This document shows, one piece after another, positions 17,135-26,395 of a DNA stretch of 64,000 nucleotides. The stretch's first letter is position 1. Every line of letters begins with the position of its first letter. The position numbers were made by a program, and so were the translations under genes. Source of the DNA: Gammaproteobacteria bacterium (GTDB lineage: Bacteria > Pseudomonadota > Gammaproteobacteria > Chromatiales > Chromatiaceae); assembly GCA_021773975.1 (NCBI GenBank), contig JAJFJN010000075.1:1-64000 (forward strand), given 5' to 3'. Below the pieces are notes generated by a model. It worked only from the letters and a program-made list of their open reading frames with translations. It made no database searches and was not told where the DNA came from.

Positions 17135-17642
17135 TTATTTGTCCTGAGGGGTATCTGAGATGATGTGCATTATTAGAAATAAAATCTGTAAAAATAGAGT
17201 TTCGACTTGTTGTTAGATGAATGTCAAATCACAAGGAAAATCTTGCACAGAATTTGGTGGGATTGAGCTTAACTCACGTAATTGGGTAGTAGGTTAGTTG
17301 ATAGTGAATTGGCTTTATGTAGTTAGATACTAACTTAAATACGCTCAGTGATTATTTATTTGCTGACTCAGCGGCTATTCAGGTTGAATGTATAGTCATT
17401 GCCCTGATCAGGGGGGGTGTAAATAATGATTAGGAGCCCTGAATAAGTGAAGAAAGCAGGTTTTAAGGAGACAAGTATGCTTGCTGCAAAATTCTTTGGG
17501 GGCTAGGTGTAGTGTTTCCCTGCTTCGGTACATCGCCTGGCTTTCGCTTACTGCATCAACCCGCTTTAAACTATTGAATCAACACACTATCGACTAACTG
17601 TATCAAATGCACCTAACCTAGAATAATTAGTAAGTTATTGAC
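17135..17642. other. Long non-coding stretch upstream of remnants
   Basis: About 500 bases without a credible gene. It is AT-rich near the start of the divergent radical SAM gene, so it should hold that operon's promoter, but I see no clear -35/-10 pair. A small frame around 17477 with GGAG upstream stops quickly. The segment probably contains unrecognisable remains of the older lolA or neighbouring gene. Confidence 0.5.
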
Positions 17643-17858
17643 TTTACTGGCATTCTTGGTCTTTAGCATTACTACTCAATTGAATTGGTGGGGATGCGTA
17701 GTGCATGGCAGTTGCAGTTAACCCCACTGGATAGCCAGCTAGCTGAGTTGATAGATTCATTAATCACCAGTGGCCACGACAAATATATTGAACAGATGGT
17801 GATGCAGGAGCAAGGTGGAGATCCCACAATATTAACCTTGCATGGCAATAGTGAATAA
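17643..17858 (+). pseudogene. C-terminal remnant of LolA-like carrier
   Basis: The frame reads FTGILGL, a TAG stop, then HYYSIELVGMRSAWQLQLTP and further to GGDPTILTLHG. It aligns with the C-terminal third of the intact protein at 13929-14519 (LAGDIHALERYYNLELDG, WTLQLHPKESEL, GGDNTLLTF). One codon is missing, an Arg/Glu position has become a stop, and the first two thirds of the gene are absent. Its natural stop codon is preserved and overlaps the start of the MMPL remnant, the normal order for these two genes. Confidence 0.85.
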
Positions 17859-18198
17859 ACGCTCATCTGCCTCTTTGATAGTTTGGATGCCGATGGTTGT
17901 GCTTGTCTTTACCTGGCTGGCACTAAAGGTTCCGATACGCTCTGATATTTCTCTTTTTCTTCTTATAGCCAGTGACCCAGCAGAGAAGGTGATGCAGCGT
18001 AAGCTGAGAGAAGGTGTAGTCTCGCGTCTAATCCTGATGGGTATTGAAGGTGGTTTGTTAAGGCAGCGTGTTGAGGCAAGCCGTCAGTTGTGACATGCAC
18101 TGTTGAAAATGGAGAATTTTAAGCGGGTTGAGAATGGCACGATGGAGTCTCTACAGATTGATCCACTGCTGTTTCAATTTTTGGGGCGGGTTACCTGA
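17842..18198 (+). pseudogene. N-terminal remnant of MMPL exporter
   Basis: The frame begins MAIVNKRSSAS, has one membrane helix, then IRSDISLFLL, KLREGVVSRLILMGIEGGLL, an in-frame TGA at 18091-18093, and resumes HALLKMENFKRVENG. It aligns with the start of the intact exporter (VQSDLSQFMP, LQEGPAARLVLIAIEQG, LAKLLRESGLFTQVKNG). Only about the first 118 of some 780 codons remain, ending at a TGA at 18196-18198. The next gene (ygfA) follows at once on the other strand. Confidence 0.85.
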
Positions 18199-18211
18199 TT
18201 ATTGATGTGCC

Positions 18212-18796
18212 TTATCTGTAGAATGCACTTTCTGTAACAACGCCTTGCAGTGGGACATCCCAGCTTTGCACGAGCAGTTTTTCTACCTTTTGGCAGTCAT
18301 GAGCAACACCAATTAAATGAGGTGATCGCCAATGCTTACGTCTGTGAAGAAAGCTCAGCGTGCGGTCATAGTAACCTCCCCCCATCCCTAGTCGATTACA
18401 CTCAGCATCAAACCCTACAAGCGGCATGAGAATAAGATCCAGTCCCCATGGTTTTATCGGTGGGTGCTTATGGAGATCAGGTTCACTTATGCCAAATTGG
18501 TTTGGCATGAGCCGGTCCCCCGGTTGGTATTTACAAAACCAAAGAGTGAACTGAGAACCTTTATGAATGACCGGTAAGTAACACGCTTTACCCATTCTAT
18601 GGGCGCAATTAAGGATAGGCGTTAGGTCTATTTCACCATCTGCACTGAGATAGAAGGCTATACGCCGGCTCCGTAAAAATAACGCTGAGCGGGTGAGTTG
18701 CTTTGCGGCACTTTGACTGTGCAATTTTTGCTGCTGAACGGATAACGCTCGGCGCTGCGCACGTAATTGTTGGCGCAGAGGTTTTAGATTGAGCAT
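18212..18796 (-). CDS. ygfA: 5-formyltetrahydrofolate cyclo-ligase
   Basis: The 194-residue protein has the family pattern: basic N-terminus with LRQQLRAQRRAL, YLSADGEID, and the C-terminal signature VGFDAECNRLGMGGGYYDRTL. It converts 5-formyl-THF to 5,10-methenyl-THF using ATP. It lies just downstream of 6S RNA and zapA on the same strand, the conserved gammaproteobacterial order. Folate one-carbon recycling also fits the nearby glycine cleavage genes. Confidence 0.93.
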   Translation of the reverse strand: MLNLKPLRQQLRAQRRALSVQQQKLHSQSAAKQLTRSALFLRSRRIAFYLSADGEIDLTPILNCAHRMGKACYLPVIHKGSQFTLWFCKYQPGDRLMPNQFGISEPDLHKHPPIKPWGLDLILMPLVGFDAECNRLGMGGGYYDRTLSFLHRRKHWRSPHLIGVAHDCQKVEKLLVQSWDVPLQGVVTESAFYR

Positions 18797-18822
18797 GGGT
18801 CAGAATTGTATAGCAGTGCGAG

Positions 18823-19022
18823 ATAAGCGGTGTCCCCCGCCTGTGTCGTCGTGAACCATTGTTCTTGAACCTGTAGGTTCAAGTGGGAGCATTGAGAGTG
18901 CATCAGGCTTCCCACTCGAGGTGGGCATGCACAACAGCACTGCAAATTACGTTCCCTGGGCATCAATTAGGCTCAAGAAAATACCCGGCCACTAACGGGC
19001 ACTGCAGGGGACACCATAACTA
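18823..19022 (-). ncRNA. ssrS: 6S RNA
   Basis: The region between zapA and ygfA on the minus strand can fold as 6S RNA. A closing stem pairs GGTGTCCCCTGC (19015-19004) with GCGGGGGACACC (18840-18829), and the 3' half has the typical CTTGAACC...GGTTCAAG hairpin and CGACGACAC, as in E. coli 6S. Position and strand are also as in E. coli. 6S RNA binds the sigma-70 holoenzyme in stationary phase. The ends are approximate. Confidence 0.9.
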
Positions 19023-19042
19023 TAAGGCTATACCCTATTGGC

Positions 19043-19357
19043 TTAAAGTTCTAGTTGATTTGTAGAATTTAATGCGATTTCGATTTTATTTTGCAGGGCT
19101 TTGATTCGTTTGCCAGCACTTTGGCTGCTGCTCTCTTTCTGGGTTTGTTGGCCTAATAGCTCATGCGCAAGGTTAAGCGCAGCCATGACCGCAATGCGGT
19201 CTGTACCAATAACTTTGCCACTGCTGCGAATTTCTCGCATCTTTTCATCCAGAAACCGGACGGACTCTAGCAACGCGTCTTTATCGCCTGGCTCACAGGA
19301 GACCCGGTAGTCTTTATCAAGAATGTGCACGACAACAGGTGTAGGGTCTTGCTTCAT
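19043..19357 (-). CDS. zapA: Cell division protein ZapA
   Basis: The 104-residue protein has the ZapA N-terminal strand region (VVVHILDKDYRVSCEPGDKD), LLESVRFLDEKMREIRSSG and a C-terminal coiled coil. ZapA crosslinks FtsZ filaments at midcell. It overlaps the upstream small coiled-coil gene by four bases and precedes 6S RNA, as is usual in this class. Confidence 0.93.
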   Translation of the reverse strand: MKQDPTPVVVHILDKDYRVSCEPGDKDALLESVRFLDEKMREIRSSGKVIGTDRIAVMAALNLAHELLGQQTQKESSSQSAGKRIKALQNKIEIALNSTNQLEL

Positions 19358-19587
19358 GTCTCTTCTTCCATGGATTTAAGGCGCGTAATAATGGCCTCGA
19401 CCCTGGCTTTTGCGAGATCTGTTTTTTCAATGAGATCCGCACGTTCGGCAACTAAACTATCTTGTTGAGAGCGTAGTGAGCTATTTTCATCCTTAAGTTG
19501 TGCGCAGGCACGTATGAGTTCTTCAACCCGAACTTCTAGTTTTTTTAGATCAAACTCCATGGCATTGCTATCTTTTATTTTAGTCAT
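19354..19587 (-). CDS. TIGR02449/ZapB-like coiled-coil protein
   Basis: The 77-residue protein is a predicted continuous coiled coil (FDLKKLEVRVEELIRAC, then LKDENSSLRSQQDSL), matching the small TIGR02449 family found upstream of zapA. A second possible start is the Met at residue 10. It may assist divisome organisation like ZapB, an inference from context. It shares a four-base overlap with zapA. Confidence 0.8.
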   Translation of the reverse strand: MTKIKDSNAMEFDLKKLEVRVEELIRACAQLKDENSSLRSQQDSLVAERADLIEKTDLAKARVEAIITRLKSMEEET

Positions 19588-19728
19588 AGGGCAAATATAG
19601 AGCGCACTAAGCAGTGGGTCAACGGTTTAGATGAGTGTTATTATATGCACATCCAGAGCGGATGTAAGCTATTCATGAGCCTTTACTAGTAATAGGCCTT
19701 TTCTACTAAAACCTGATTTTATATTCCA

Positions 19729-20265
19729 ATGCTTGATTTCGAAACCATTGAACGACAACTAGGGGCTGCAAAAGTTGATTTGAGTCCTGCTGAAGCACAG
19801 GGGCTGCTATGTGGCCTGCTGTGTCACTCGAAAGGAGATGCTCGGGGTATTTGGGTTAATGAGCTATTGGATGAGGGGCTGCCACCGGCATCACTTAACA
19901 AACTACAATCTGTTTTGGATGCGCTTTATTCCTCAACCAGCAAGAGTATAAACAATCAGGAATTTGGTTTTGAACCACTGCTTCCGCATGATAAATGCTC
20001 AATTTCTGAACGAAGTCAGGCGCTGAGCACTTGGTGTCAGGGTTTTCTCTATGGCTTTGGGTTATCAGGCAATAACATGGAGAAAAGATTGTCTGATCTT
20101 GGTCACGAGGCATTGAAGGACCTGACAGAGATTACTCGAATGGATACAGAGCTGGTTGAAGAGAGTGATGAAAATGAGGCCGCGTTTGTTGAGCTGGACG
20201 AGTTTTTACGGGTAGTGGTTATGACTATATATGAAGATTTAGCCGCACAACGGGATGCCCATTAA
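19729..20265 (+). CDS. ygfB: UPF0149 family protein YgfB
   Basis: The 178-residue protein matches YgfB/UPF0149: LSPAEAQGLLCGLLC near residue 20 and the C-terminal WCQGFLYGFGLSG, with acidic ends. Its precise function is not settled; in Pseudomonas aeruginosa YgfB modulates a stress/antibiotic response. It is divergent from the zapA operon and its end overlaps pepP by one base, conserved linkage. Confidence 0.92.
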   Translation: MLDFETIERQLGAAKVDLSPAEAQGLLCGLLCHSKGDARGIWVNELLDEGLPPASLNKLQSVLDALYSSTSKSINNQEFGFEPLLPHDKCSISERSQALSTWCQGFLYGFGLSGNNMEKRLSDLGHEALKDLTEITRMDTELVEESDENEAAFVELDEFLRVVVMTIYEDLAAQRDAH

Positions 20266-21581
20266 TGACTCCATCAGAGTTTAAGCGCCGCCGCCGGCAG
20301 TTGATGCGGATGATGGGTTCAAATAGCATCGCTATCCTGCCTTCCGCACCTGTGGCTGTGCGTAATCGTGATGTGGATTATCACTACCGCCCCGATAGTG
20401 ACTTCTATTATCTCACCGGATTTCCTGAGTCTGAAGCGGTGGCCGTGCTGATTCCCGGACGCAAGCATGCAGAGTATGTCCTCTTCTGTCGTGAAAGTGA
20501 TAAAAAGAAAGAGATGTGGGATGGCGCACGGGCAGGCCAGGAAGGAGCCTGTGAGCAATATGGGGCGGACGACTCATTCCCCATTGGCGACCTGAATGAC
20601 ATTCTCCCGCGTATGTTGGAACAGTGTGAGCGGGTCTTTTATGCCATGGGCTGCAACCCCGAATTGGATAAAAATCTGGGGGAGTGGGTTAATGGATTGC
20701 GTAATTCCTCACGCTCAGGCCTGCATGCACCCCTGGAGTTTGTGGCAGTTGACCACTACCTGCATGATATGCGGCTCTACAAAAGCCGCGCTGAGATTAA
20801 GGCAATGCGTACGGCTGCTAAGGTCTCTTCCAAGGCGCATCAACGGGCAATGAGCGCCTGCAGGCCCGGCATGATGGAGTACCAGCTAGAGGCTGAGATC
20901 ATCCATGAATGTGCGCGTTTGGGTGCACGATTCCAGGCCTATCCGGCGATTGTAGGTGGAGGTGGTAACGGCTGTGTATTGCACTACATTGATAACAAAG
21001 ATGAGCTGAAGGATGGTGATCTGGTATTGATTGATGCGGGCTGTGAGTATGACTACTACGCTTCTGATATCACCCGCACCTTTCCCGTAAGCGGTGTTTT
21101 TAGTGCAGCACAGCGTGAAATCTATGAACTGGTGCTGGCGGCACAAGAGGCGGCCATAGCACAGGCAATCCCCGGCAATCATTGGAATGATCCTCACCAG
21201 GCAGCCGTTAAGGTAGTCACCAAGGGGCTGGTTGAATTGGGGCTTTTGAAAGGTTCTGTGCCTAAGCTGATCAAAGATAAGGCCTATGGCAAATACTATG
21301 TACACAGCACAGGCCACTGGTTGGGTATGGATGTACATGACGTGGGTGATTATAAGATTGATGGCGAGTGGCGGCAGTTGGAGCCAGGAATGGTGTTGAC
21401 AGTGGAACCAGGTATCTATATTCCAAAGGGCACTCGGGGTGTTGCCGCCAAATGGCGCAATATCGGTATTCGTATTGAAGATGATGTATTGGTAACTAAA
21501 GATGCCCCTGATGTATTGACCAAAGATGCGCCCAAAACGGTTGAGGCAATTGAATCACTGATGGGAAAATCACCTAAATGA
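20265..21581 (+). CDS. pepP: Xaa-Pro aminopeptidase (aminopeptidase P)
   Basis: The 438-residue M24 metallopeptidase has an N-terminal regulatory domain ([15 protein letters not shown]) and a pita-bread catalytic domain. Metal ligands are visible in [19 protein letters not shown] (two Asp), [13 protein letters not shown] (His), TVEPGIYIP (Glu) and [10 protein letters not shown] (Glu). It removes N-terminal residues preceding Pro. It is coupled to ygfB and its stop overlaps gcvT (ATGA). Confidence 0.95.
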   Translation: MTPSEFKRRRRQLMRMMGSNSIAILPSAPVAVRNRDVDYHYRPDSDFYYLTGFPESEAVAVLIPGRKHAEYVLFCRESDKKKEMWDGARAGQEGACEQYGADDSFPIGDLNDILPRMLEQCERVFYAMGCNPELDKNLGEWVNGLRNSSRSGLHAPLEFVAVDHYLHDMRLYKSRAEIKAMRTAAKVSSKAHQRAMSACRPGMMEYQLEAEIIHECARLGARFQAYPAIVGGGGNGCVLHYIDNKDELKDGDLVLIDAGCEYDYYASDITRTFPVSGVFSAAQREIYELVLAAQEAAIAQAIPGNHWNDPHQAAVKVVTKGLVELGLLKGSVPKLIKDKAYGKYYVHSTGHWLGMDVHDVGDYKIDGEWRQLEPGMVLTVEPGIYIPKGTRGVAAKWRNIGIRIEDDVLVTKDAPDVLTKDAPKTVEAIESLMGKSPK

Positions 21582-22675
21582 CAATGAAAACCGTATTGAA
21601 TGATCAGCATCGCACCTTAGGTGGGCGCATGGTTGATTTTGCAGGTTGGGATATGCCCGTCCATTATGGTTCGCAGATGGAGGAGCACCATGCCGTGCGT
21701 CAGAGTGCAGGCATGTTCGATGTCTCACATATGCTGGTGGTGGATCTTGCGGGCGAGCGCTCTCGCCCCTTTCTCCAGTACCTGCTGGCTAATGATGTGG
21801 CTCGCCTCAAGACTGAAGGTAAAGCGCTCTACAGCTGCATGTTAAATGAGCAGGGTGGCGTGATTGATGATCTGATTGTCTACTATTTTCGAGATGATGC
21901 GTTTCGGATGGTGGTCAATGCGGGTTGTGCTGATAAGGATTTGGCTTGGATAAAGCAGCAGGCAGCGTCTTTTGCAGTAACAGTCACAGCACGACGTGAT
22001 CTGGCGATGATTGCTGTGCAGGGGCCGCAGGCAAGAGGCAAGGCGCTATCGCTGTTTTCATCCGAGTTGGCAGATGCCACAGCTGAACTGTCGGTATTTC
22101 ATGCAGCAACGGTGGGTGATTGGTGCGTAGCGCGTACGGGCTACACCGGTGAAGATGGTTTTGAGATTATGCTTCCAGCAACAGAGGCAGTAGCCTTGTG
22201 GCAGGCATTGGCTGATGCCGGTGTTGCACCTTGCGGCCTTGGCGCAAGGGATACACTGCGCCTTGAGGCAGGGATGAATCTCTATGGCTCAGATATGGAT
22301 GAGCAGTGCTCACCATTGGAGGCAGGTCTTAACTGGACACTGGCCTGGGAGTCTGAGACACGTGATTTTATTGGCCGTAAGGCAGTTGAAACTAAGCGTA
22401 ACGCCACCGACAATAAGCAGTTTGTTGGATTGCTGCTGGAAGGCCGTGGCGTATTGCGCAATCACCAGAAACTATTTGCTGATGGTGTCGAGATCGGTGA
22501 GATAACATCGGGTGGTTTTGCACCTACCTTGCAGCGTTCTATTGCACTGGCACGAGTAACTGCGGGTATTGGTGGAAGTTGTACGGTAGAGATTCGAGGT
22601 AAGCAGGTGCCAGCAAAGGTGGTAAAACCACCCTTTGTGCGCAAAGGTAAGGCGTGTATTAATCTAGAGGGGTAA
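21578..22675 (+). CDS. gcvT: Glycine cleavage T protein (aminomethyltransferase)
   Basis: The 365-residue protein matches Gcv[17 protein letters not shown] near the start, GMFDVSHML, the folate-binding region and [18 protein letters not shown]. It transfers the methylene group from aminomethyl-lipoyl GcvH to THF and releases ammonia. ATG 21578 overlaps the pepP stop; ATG 21584 is an alternative. It begins the gcvT-H-PA-PB run. Confidence 0.96.
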   Translation: MTMKTVLNDQHRTLGGRMVDFAGWDMPVHYGSQMEEHHAVRQSAGMFDVSHMLVVDLAGERSRPFLQYLLANDVARLKTEGKALYSCMLNEQGGVIDDLIVYYFRDDAFRMVVNAGCADKDLAWIKQQAASFAVTVTARRDLAMIAVQGPQARGKALSLFSSELADATAELSVFHAATVGDWCVARTGYTGEDGFEIMLPATEAVALWQALADAGVAPCGLGARDTLRLEAGMNLYGSDMDEQCSPLEAGLNWTLAWESETRDFIGRKAVETKRNATDNKQFVGLLLEGRGVLRNHQKLFADGVEIGEITSGGFAPTLQRSIALARVTAGIGGSCTVEIRGKQVPAKVVKPPFVRKGKACINLEG

Positions 22676-22680
22676 CGGTG

Positions 22681-23067
22681 ATGAGTGAAGTTCCAAACGA
22701 ATTAAAATATTGCGATAGCCATGAATGGATCAGCAGTGTAGAAGCCGGTGTGGTTACCGTTGGCATTACTGATCATGCTCAAGATCAACTGGGGGATATG
22801 GTCTTTGTTGAGTTGCCAGAGGTTGGGCAGACATTTGAGATAAAAGGTGAGTGTGCTGTTGTTGAATCAGTTAAGGCTGCATCTGATATCTACTGCCCAG
22901 TAAGTGGTGAGGTGGTTGAGATAAATGAGATGTTGGCCGATTCACCTGAGCTGGTTAATGACGACCCCTACGGTGATGGCTGGTTGTTTAAAATCCGCCT
23001 CTCTAATGAAGCTGAACTGGATAGCCTGCTGGATGCAGATGCCTATCAAGCAGCGATTGATGCCTGA
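22681..23067 (+). CDS. gcvH: Glycine cleavage H protein
   Basis: The 128-residue lipoyl carrier has the lipoylation Lys in [12 protein letters not shown] and the usual HEWISSV start region. It shuttles the aminomethyl group between P, T and L proteins. ATG 22681 is preferred; a GTG lies directly before it. It is five bases after gcvT. Confidence 0.96.
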   Translation: MSEVPNELKYCDSHEWISSVEAGVVTVGITDHAQDQLGDMVFVELPEVGQTFEIKGECAVVESVKAASDIYCPVSGEVVEINEMLADSPELVNDDPYGDGWLFKIRLSNEAELDSLLDADAYQAAIDA

Positions 23068-23087
23068 TTCAGATAGCGAAATCCTTT

Positions 23088-24449
23088 ATGCCCTTTATTC
23101 CCCATACTGAAGAAGATGTTCGTGAGATGCTGGCCACTATTGGTGCGCCAGATATTGAAGCACTCTTCGATGAGATACCCACAGCGCTCCGTTGTGGCAA
23201 GCTGAAGAAACTGCCCCAGGCCATGTCCGAGATGGAGGTGGCTGGGCTGATGTCCGCCCGTGCCAATCAAGATGGCCAGCCTGTCTGTTTTATGGGTGCA
23301 GGCGCTTACGATCATCACATCCCAGCTGCCGTGTGGCAGCTTGCCAGTCGTGGTGAATTTTACACCGCCTATACCCCTTATCAGGCTGAAGCCAGCCAGG
23401 GCACCTTGCAGGTATTGTACGAATTTCAATCGATGATGGCGGCGTTGACGGGCATGGATGTCTCCAATGCCTCGCTCTATGACGGGGCTACGGCACTGGC
23501 CGAAGCGGTGCTGATGGCGGTGCGAGCCAACCGAAAATCCAAATCACGCAGAATATTGATACCACGTAGTCTGCACCCAGCTTATCGCCGTGTCGTGCAG
23601 ACCATGGTGGGCAATCAAAACATTGAACTGGTGGAGTTGCCATTTGATACAGCAGGTGGACATACAGACCCAGCAACATTAGCGGTATTTGATGGTCAGG
23701 ATATCGCTGCACTGGTCATTCCTCAACCCAACTATTTTGGTGTACTGGAAGAGGTCGATGCCCTCACTGATTGGGCACATGCTAACAAGGCGCTAGCCAT
23801 TGCAGTGGTCAATCCAGTGGCACTGGCAGTACTTAATCCCCCGGGAGAATGGGGTGAGCAGGGGGCAGATATCTGCTGTGGTGAAGGGCAGCCATTAGGC
23901 GCACCCCTCTCGTCCGGTGGCCCCTATTTTGGATTTATGTGCTGCACGCAGGCGTTGGTTCGACAGATGCCGGGACGTATTGTTGGTGGTACTCGTGACC
24001 TTGAAGGTAAGGTGGGTTACACCCTGACATTGCAGGCGCGGGAACAGCACATTCGCCGCTCCAAGGCGACCTCCAATATTTGTACTAACCAAGGTTTAAT
24101 GGCCACAGCGGCAACCATCCACATGGCACTGCTGGGTAGCGATGGACTGGAGCGCGTTGCAATAGCTTGTCACGCCAATACCCAGAGCCTAACCCAAAAA
24201 CTGGCTTCGATTGCGGGTGTTGAGCCGCTCTTTAATCGCCCGGTTTTTCATGAGCAGGTGCTGCGCCTTCCTATCTCCGCGGATGGGGTGTTGGATCAAC
24301 TCTCTGCGATGGATGTTTTGGGTGGGCTGGATCTGAGTCGTGACTACCCAGAATTGGGTGATGCCATTCTGGTTTGTGCCACTGAAAAGCGGACAGAACC
24401 AGAGATGGATGATTTTCAGCAGAAACTACAGATGATTTTGACATGTTGA
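23088..24449 (+). CDS. gcvPA: Glycine dehydrogenase (decarboxylating) subunit 1
   Basis: The 453-residue protein is the N-terminal half of split P protein: [15 protein letters not shown] at the start, [25 protein letters not shown] and the late [11 protein letters not shown]. With GcvPB it decarboxylates glycine. This half lacks the PLP lysine, as expected. It overlaps gcvPB by seven bases. Confidence 0.96.
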   Translation: MPFIPHTEEDVREMLATIGAPDIEALFDEIPTALRCGKLKKLPQAMSEMEVAGLMSARANQDGQPVCFMGAGAYDHHIPAAVWQLASRGEFYTAYTPYQAEASQGTLQVLYEFQSMMAALTGMDVSNASLYDGATALAEAVLMAVRANRKSKSRRILIPRSLHPAYRRVVQTMVGNQNIELVELPFDTAGGHTDPATLAVFDGQDIAALVIPQPNYFGVLEEVDALTDWAHANKALAIAVVNPVALAVLNPPGEWGEQGADICCGEGQPLGAPLSSGGPYFGFMCCTQALVRQMPGRIVGGTRDLEGKVGYTLTLQAREQHIRRSKATSNICTNQGLMATAATIHMALLGSDGLERVAIACHANTQSLTQKLASIAGVEPLFNRPVFHEQVLRLPISADGVLDQLSAMDVLGGLDLSRDYPELGDAILVCATEKRTEPEMDDFQQKLQMILTC

Positions 24450-25900
24450 TCTACCAACAATCCCGCACGGGGCGACGTGCAGCGGCTCAGGCTCCATTAC
24501 AGAAGGCTGAACTCTCTGGCATCCCAGAGGCTTTTCGTCGCAAGCAGCGCGCTGATCTGCCCGAGGTTTCAGAGATGCAGGCAGTGCGCCACTATACACG
24601 CCTGTCACAGCAGAATTTTTCCATTGATACCCAGTTCTATCCACTGGGGTCATGCACCATGAAATATAACCCCAGGGGGTGTAATTCCCTGGCCATGCTG
24701 CCTAATCTTTTGGCGCGTCACCCGGAAGCCCCCGCAGATCATAGCCAGGGCTTTATGGCCTGCATCTATGAGTTGCAGGAGATGCTGAAAGAGGTGACTG
24801 GCATGCAGGCCGTCTCGCTTAGCCCTGCGGCGGGTGCTCAGGGTGAGTTTGCCGGGGTGGCGATGATTCGTGCCTATCACGATGCGCGTGGTGATGATGC
24901 CCGCACCGAGATTCTGGTGCCGGATGCTGCCCACGGAACCAATCCCGCTTCAGCTGTGATGTGTGGCTACAAGGTGCGAGAGATTCCCAGTGGAGCAGAT
25001 GGTGATGTCGATGTTGAGGCACTGCGCAAGGTAGTTGGCCCACAGACGGCAGGTATCATGCTGACCAACCCCTCTACCCTGGGCGTATTTGATCGCAAAA
25101 TTGAAGAGATTGCCAAGCTGGTACATGAGGCGGGCGGTCTGCTCTATTACGATGGAGCTAACCTCAATGCGATTCTCGGTAAGGTACGGCCAGGCGATAT
25201 GGGATTTGATGTTATTCATGTCAATCTACATAAAACCTTCTCAACTCCGCACGGTGGTGGTGGGCCAGGTGCAGGGCCCGTGGGCGTGAGTAAACGTCTG
25301 CAACCCTATCTGCCAGTACCGATGGTGGCGCATGATGGTGAGCGCTACCACTGGCTGACAGAGGTCGATTGCCCAGAGAGCATTGGCCGCCTGTCGACCT
25401 TTGCAGGTAATGCCGGTGTATTGCTGCGAGCCTACATCTATGCCCGCATGTTGGGTGGTGAGGGGATGGAGCGGGTGGCTGAATACTCAACCTTGAATGC
25501 CAACTATATGATGAAGCGGCTCACCGATGCCGGTTTTGAAGCAGCATATCCTGATCGACGAGCTACCCATGAATTTATCCTGACACTGCAAAAGCAAGCC
25601 AAGCAGCTCGGAGTTAACACCATGGATTTTGCCAAGCGATTGCTGGATTATGGCTACCATGCGCCAACTACTTATTTCCCGCTGCTAGTACCGGAGTGTC
25701 TGCTGATTGAGCCGACAGAAACGGAAACCCGAGAAGAGCTGGATGGTTTTATCGACGCCCTCTGTAGCATCAAACAAGAGGCAGAGGAGCACCCTGAACA
25801 GGTAAAGAGCGCACCTCATAACCTGCCGGTAAAGCGACTGGATGATGTTCGGGCTGCGCGCGAATTGGATCTGGCCTGGAAGCCAGATAACTTTAATTAG
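24443..25900 (+). CDS. gcvPB: Glycine dehydrogenase (decarboxylating) subunit 2
   Basis: The 485-residue catalytic subunit has the PLP-binding Lys in [17 protein letters not shown], the SCTMKYNPR motif and [13 protein letters not shown]. The two-subunit P protein replaces the single ~950-residue GcvP of E. coli. It completes the operon; no lpd gene is nearby. Confidence 0.96.
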   Translation: MLIYQQSRTGRRAAAQAPLQKAELSGIPEAFRRKQRADLPEVSEMQAVRHYTRLSQQNFSIDTQFYPLGSCTMKYNPRGCNSLAMLPNLLARHPEAPADHSQGFMACIYELQEMLKEVTGMQAVSLSPAAGAQGEFAGVAMIRAYHDARGDDARTEILVPDAAHGTNPASAVMCGYKVREIPSGADGDVDVEALRKVVGPQTAGIMLTNPSTLGVFDRKIEEIAKLVHEAGGLLYYDGANLNAILGKVRPGDMGFDVIHVNLHKTFSTPHGGGGPGAGPVGVSKRLQPYLPVPMVAHDGERYHWLTEVDCPESIGRLSTFAGNAGVLLRAYIYARMLGGEGMERVAEYSTLNANYMMKRLTDAGFEAAYPDRRATHEFILTLQKQAKQLGVNTMDFAKRLLDYGYHAPTTYFPLLVPECLLIEPTETETREELDGFIDALCSIKQEAEEHPEQVKSAPHNLPVKRLDDVRAARELDLAWKPDNFN

Positions 25901-25910
25901 TAGTCAAAAT

Positions 25911-26150
25911 ATGAGCCCAACCGTCTTTAAAGAGTGTGGATATAGATTTTTCTTCTTTTCACGCGAAGAAGAGCGAATGCACATTCATGTGTTATCTGGT
26001 AGTGGTGAGGCAAAATTCTGGTTAGAGCCAGAAATAGAGCTTGCAAAAAATCATTGCTTCTCAAGAAAGCAGTTAAAAGAGATCGAATCACTGATTGAGG
26101 GTCACTACAATGAACTCATTAGCGCATGGCAACAACACTTTAGCGGCTGA
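25911..26150 (+). CDS. DUF4160 domain protein
   Basis: The 79-residue protein starts at ATG 25911 (MSPTVFKECGYRFFFFS) and contains the DUF4160 hallmark EERMHIHVLSGSGEAKFWLEP followed by LELAKNH-like and LKEIESLI helices. DUF4160 proteins are commonly paired with DUF2442 and are suspected toxin-antitoxin or regulatory modules; no activity is proven here. It overlaps the next gene by 41 bases. An upstream extension into gcvPB exists but is unlikely. Confidence 0.8.
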   Translation: MSPTVFKECGYRFFFFSREEERMHIHVLSGSGEAKFWLEPEIELAKNHCFSRKQLKEIESLIEGHYNELISAWQQHFSG

Positions 26151-26376
26151 GGTAACAAATATCTCTGCACATGGTATATGGCTCCTGGCGCATGGCAAAG
26201 AGCTATTCATGCCATATGCAGATTTCCCTTGGTTTAAAGACCAGACCGTTAAATCAATCATCAATGTGGAGGAACCATCTCCAGGTCATTTCTATTGGCC
26301 AGATATTGATGTTGATTTAACAGAAGAGATAATAGAGCATCCAGAGCATTTTCCGCTCAAAGTAAAAATCACATAA
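26110..26376 (+). CDS. DUF2442 domain protein
   Basis: The 88-residue protein has the DUF2442 pattern: ISAHGIWLLAHGKELFMPYADFPWF (given in part: HGIWLLAHGKELF) and the closing WPDIDVDLTEEIIEHPE. DUF2442 is the usual partner of DUF4160. The start at 26110 (MNSLAHGN) lies within the partner gene; an ATG at 26095 is also in frame. The pair sits between gcvPB and a kinase gene, and reads in the same direction. Confidence 0.8.
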   Translation: MNSLAHGNNTLAAEVTNISAHGIWLLAHGKELFMPYADFPWFKDQTVKSIINVEEPSPGHFYWPDIDVDLTEEIIEHPEHFPLKVKIT

Positions 26377-26395
26377 CTTAAATTAGGAAAATATA

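Noticed and set aside
21500-21600. Glycine riboswitch before gcvT
   Set aside because: gcvT starts within the end of pepP by a four-base overlap, leaving no untranslated leader.
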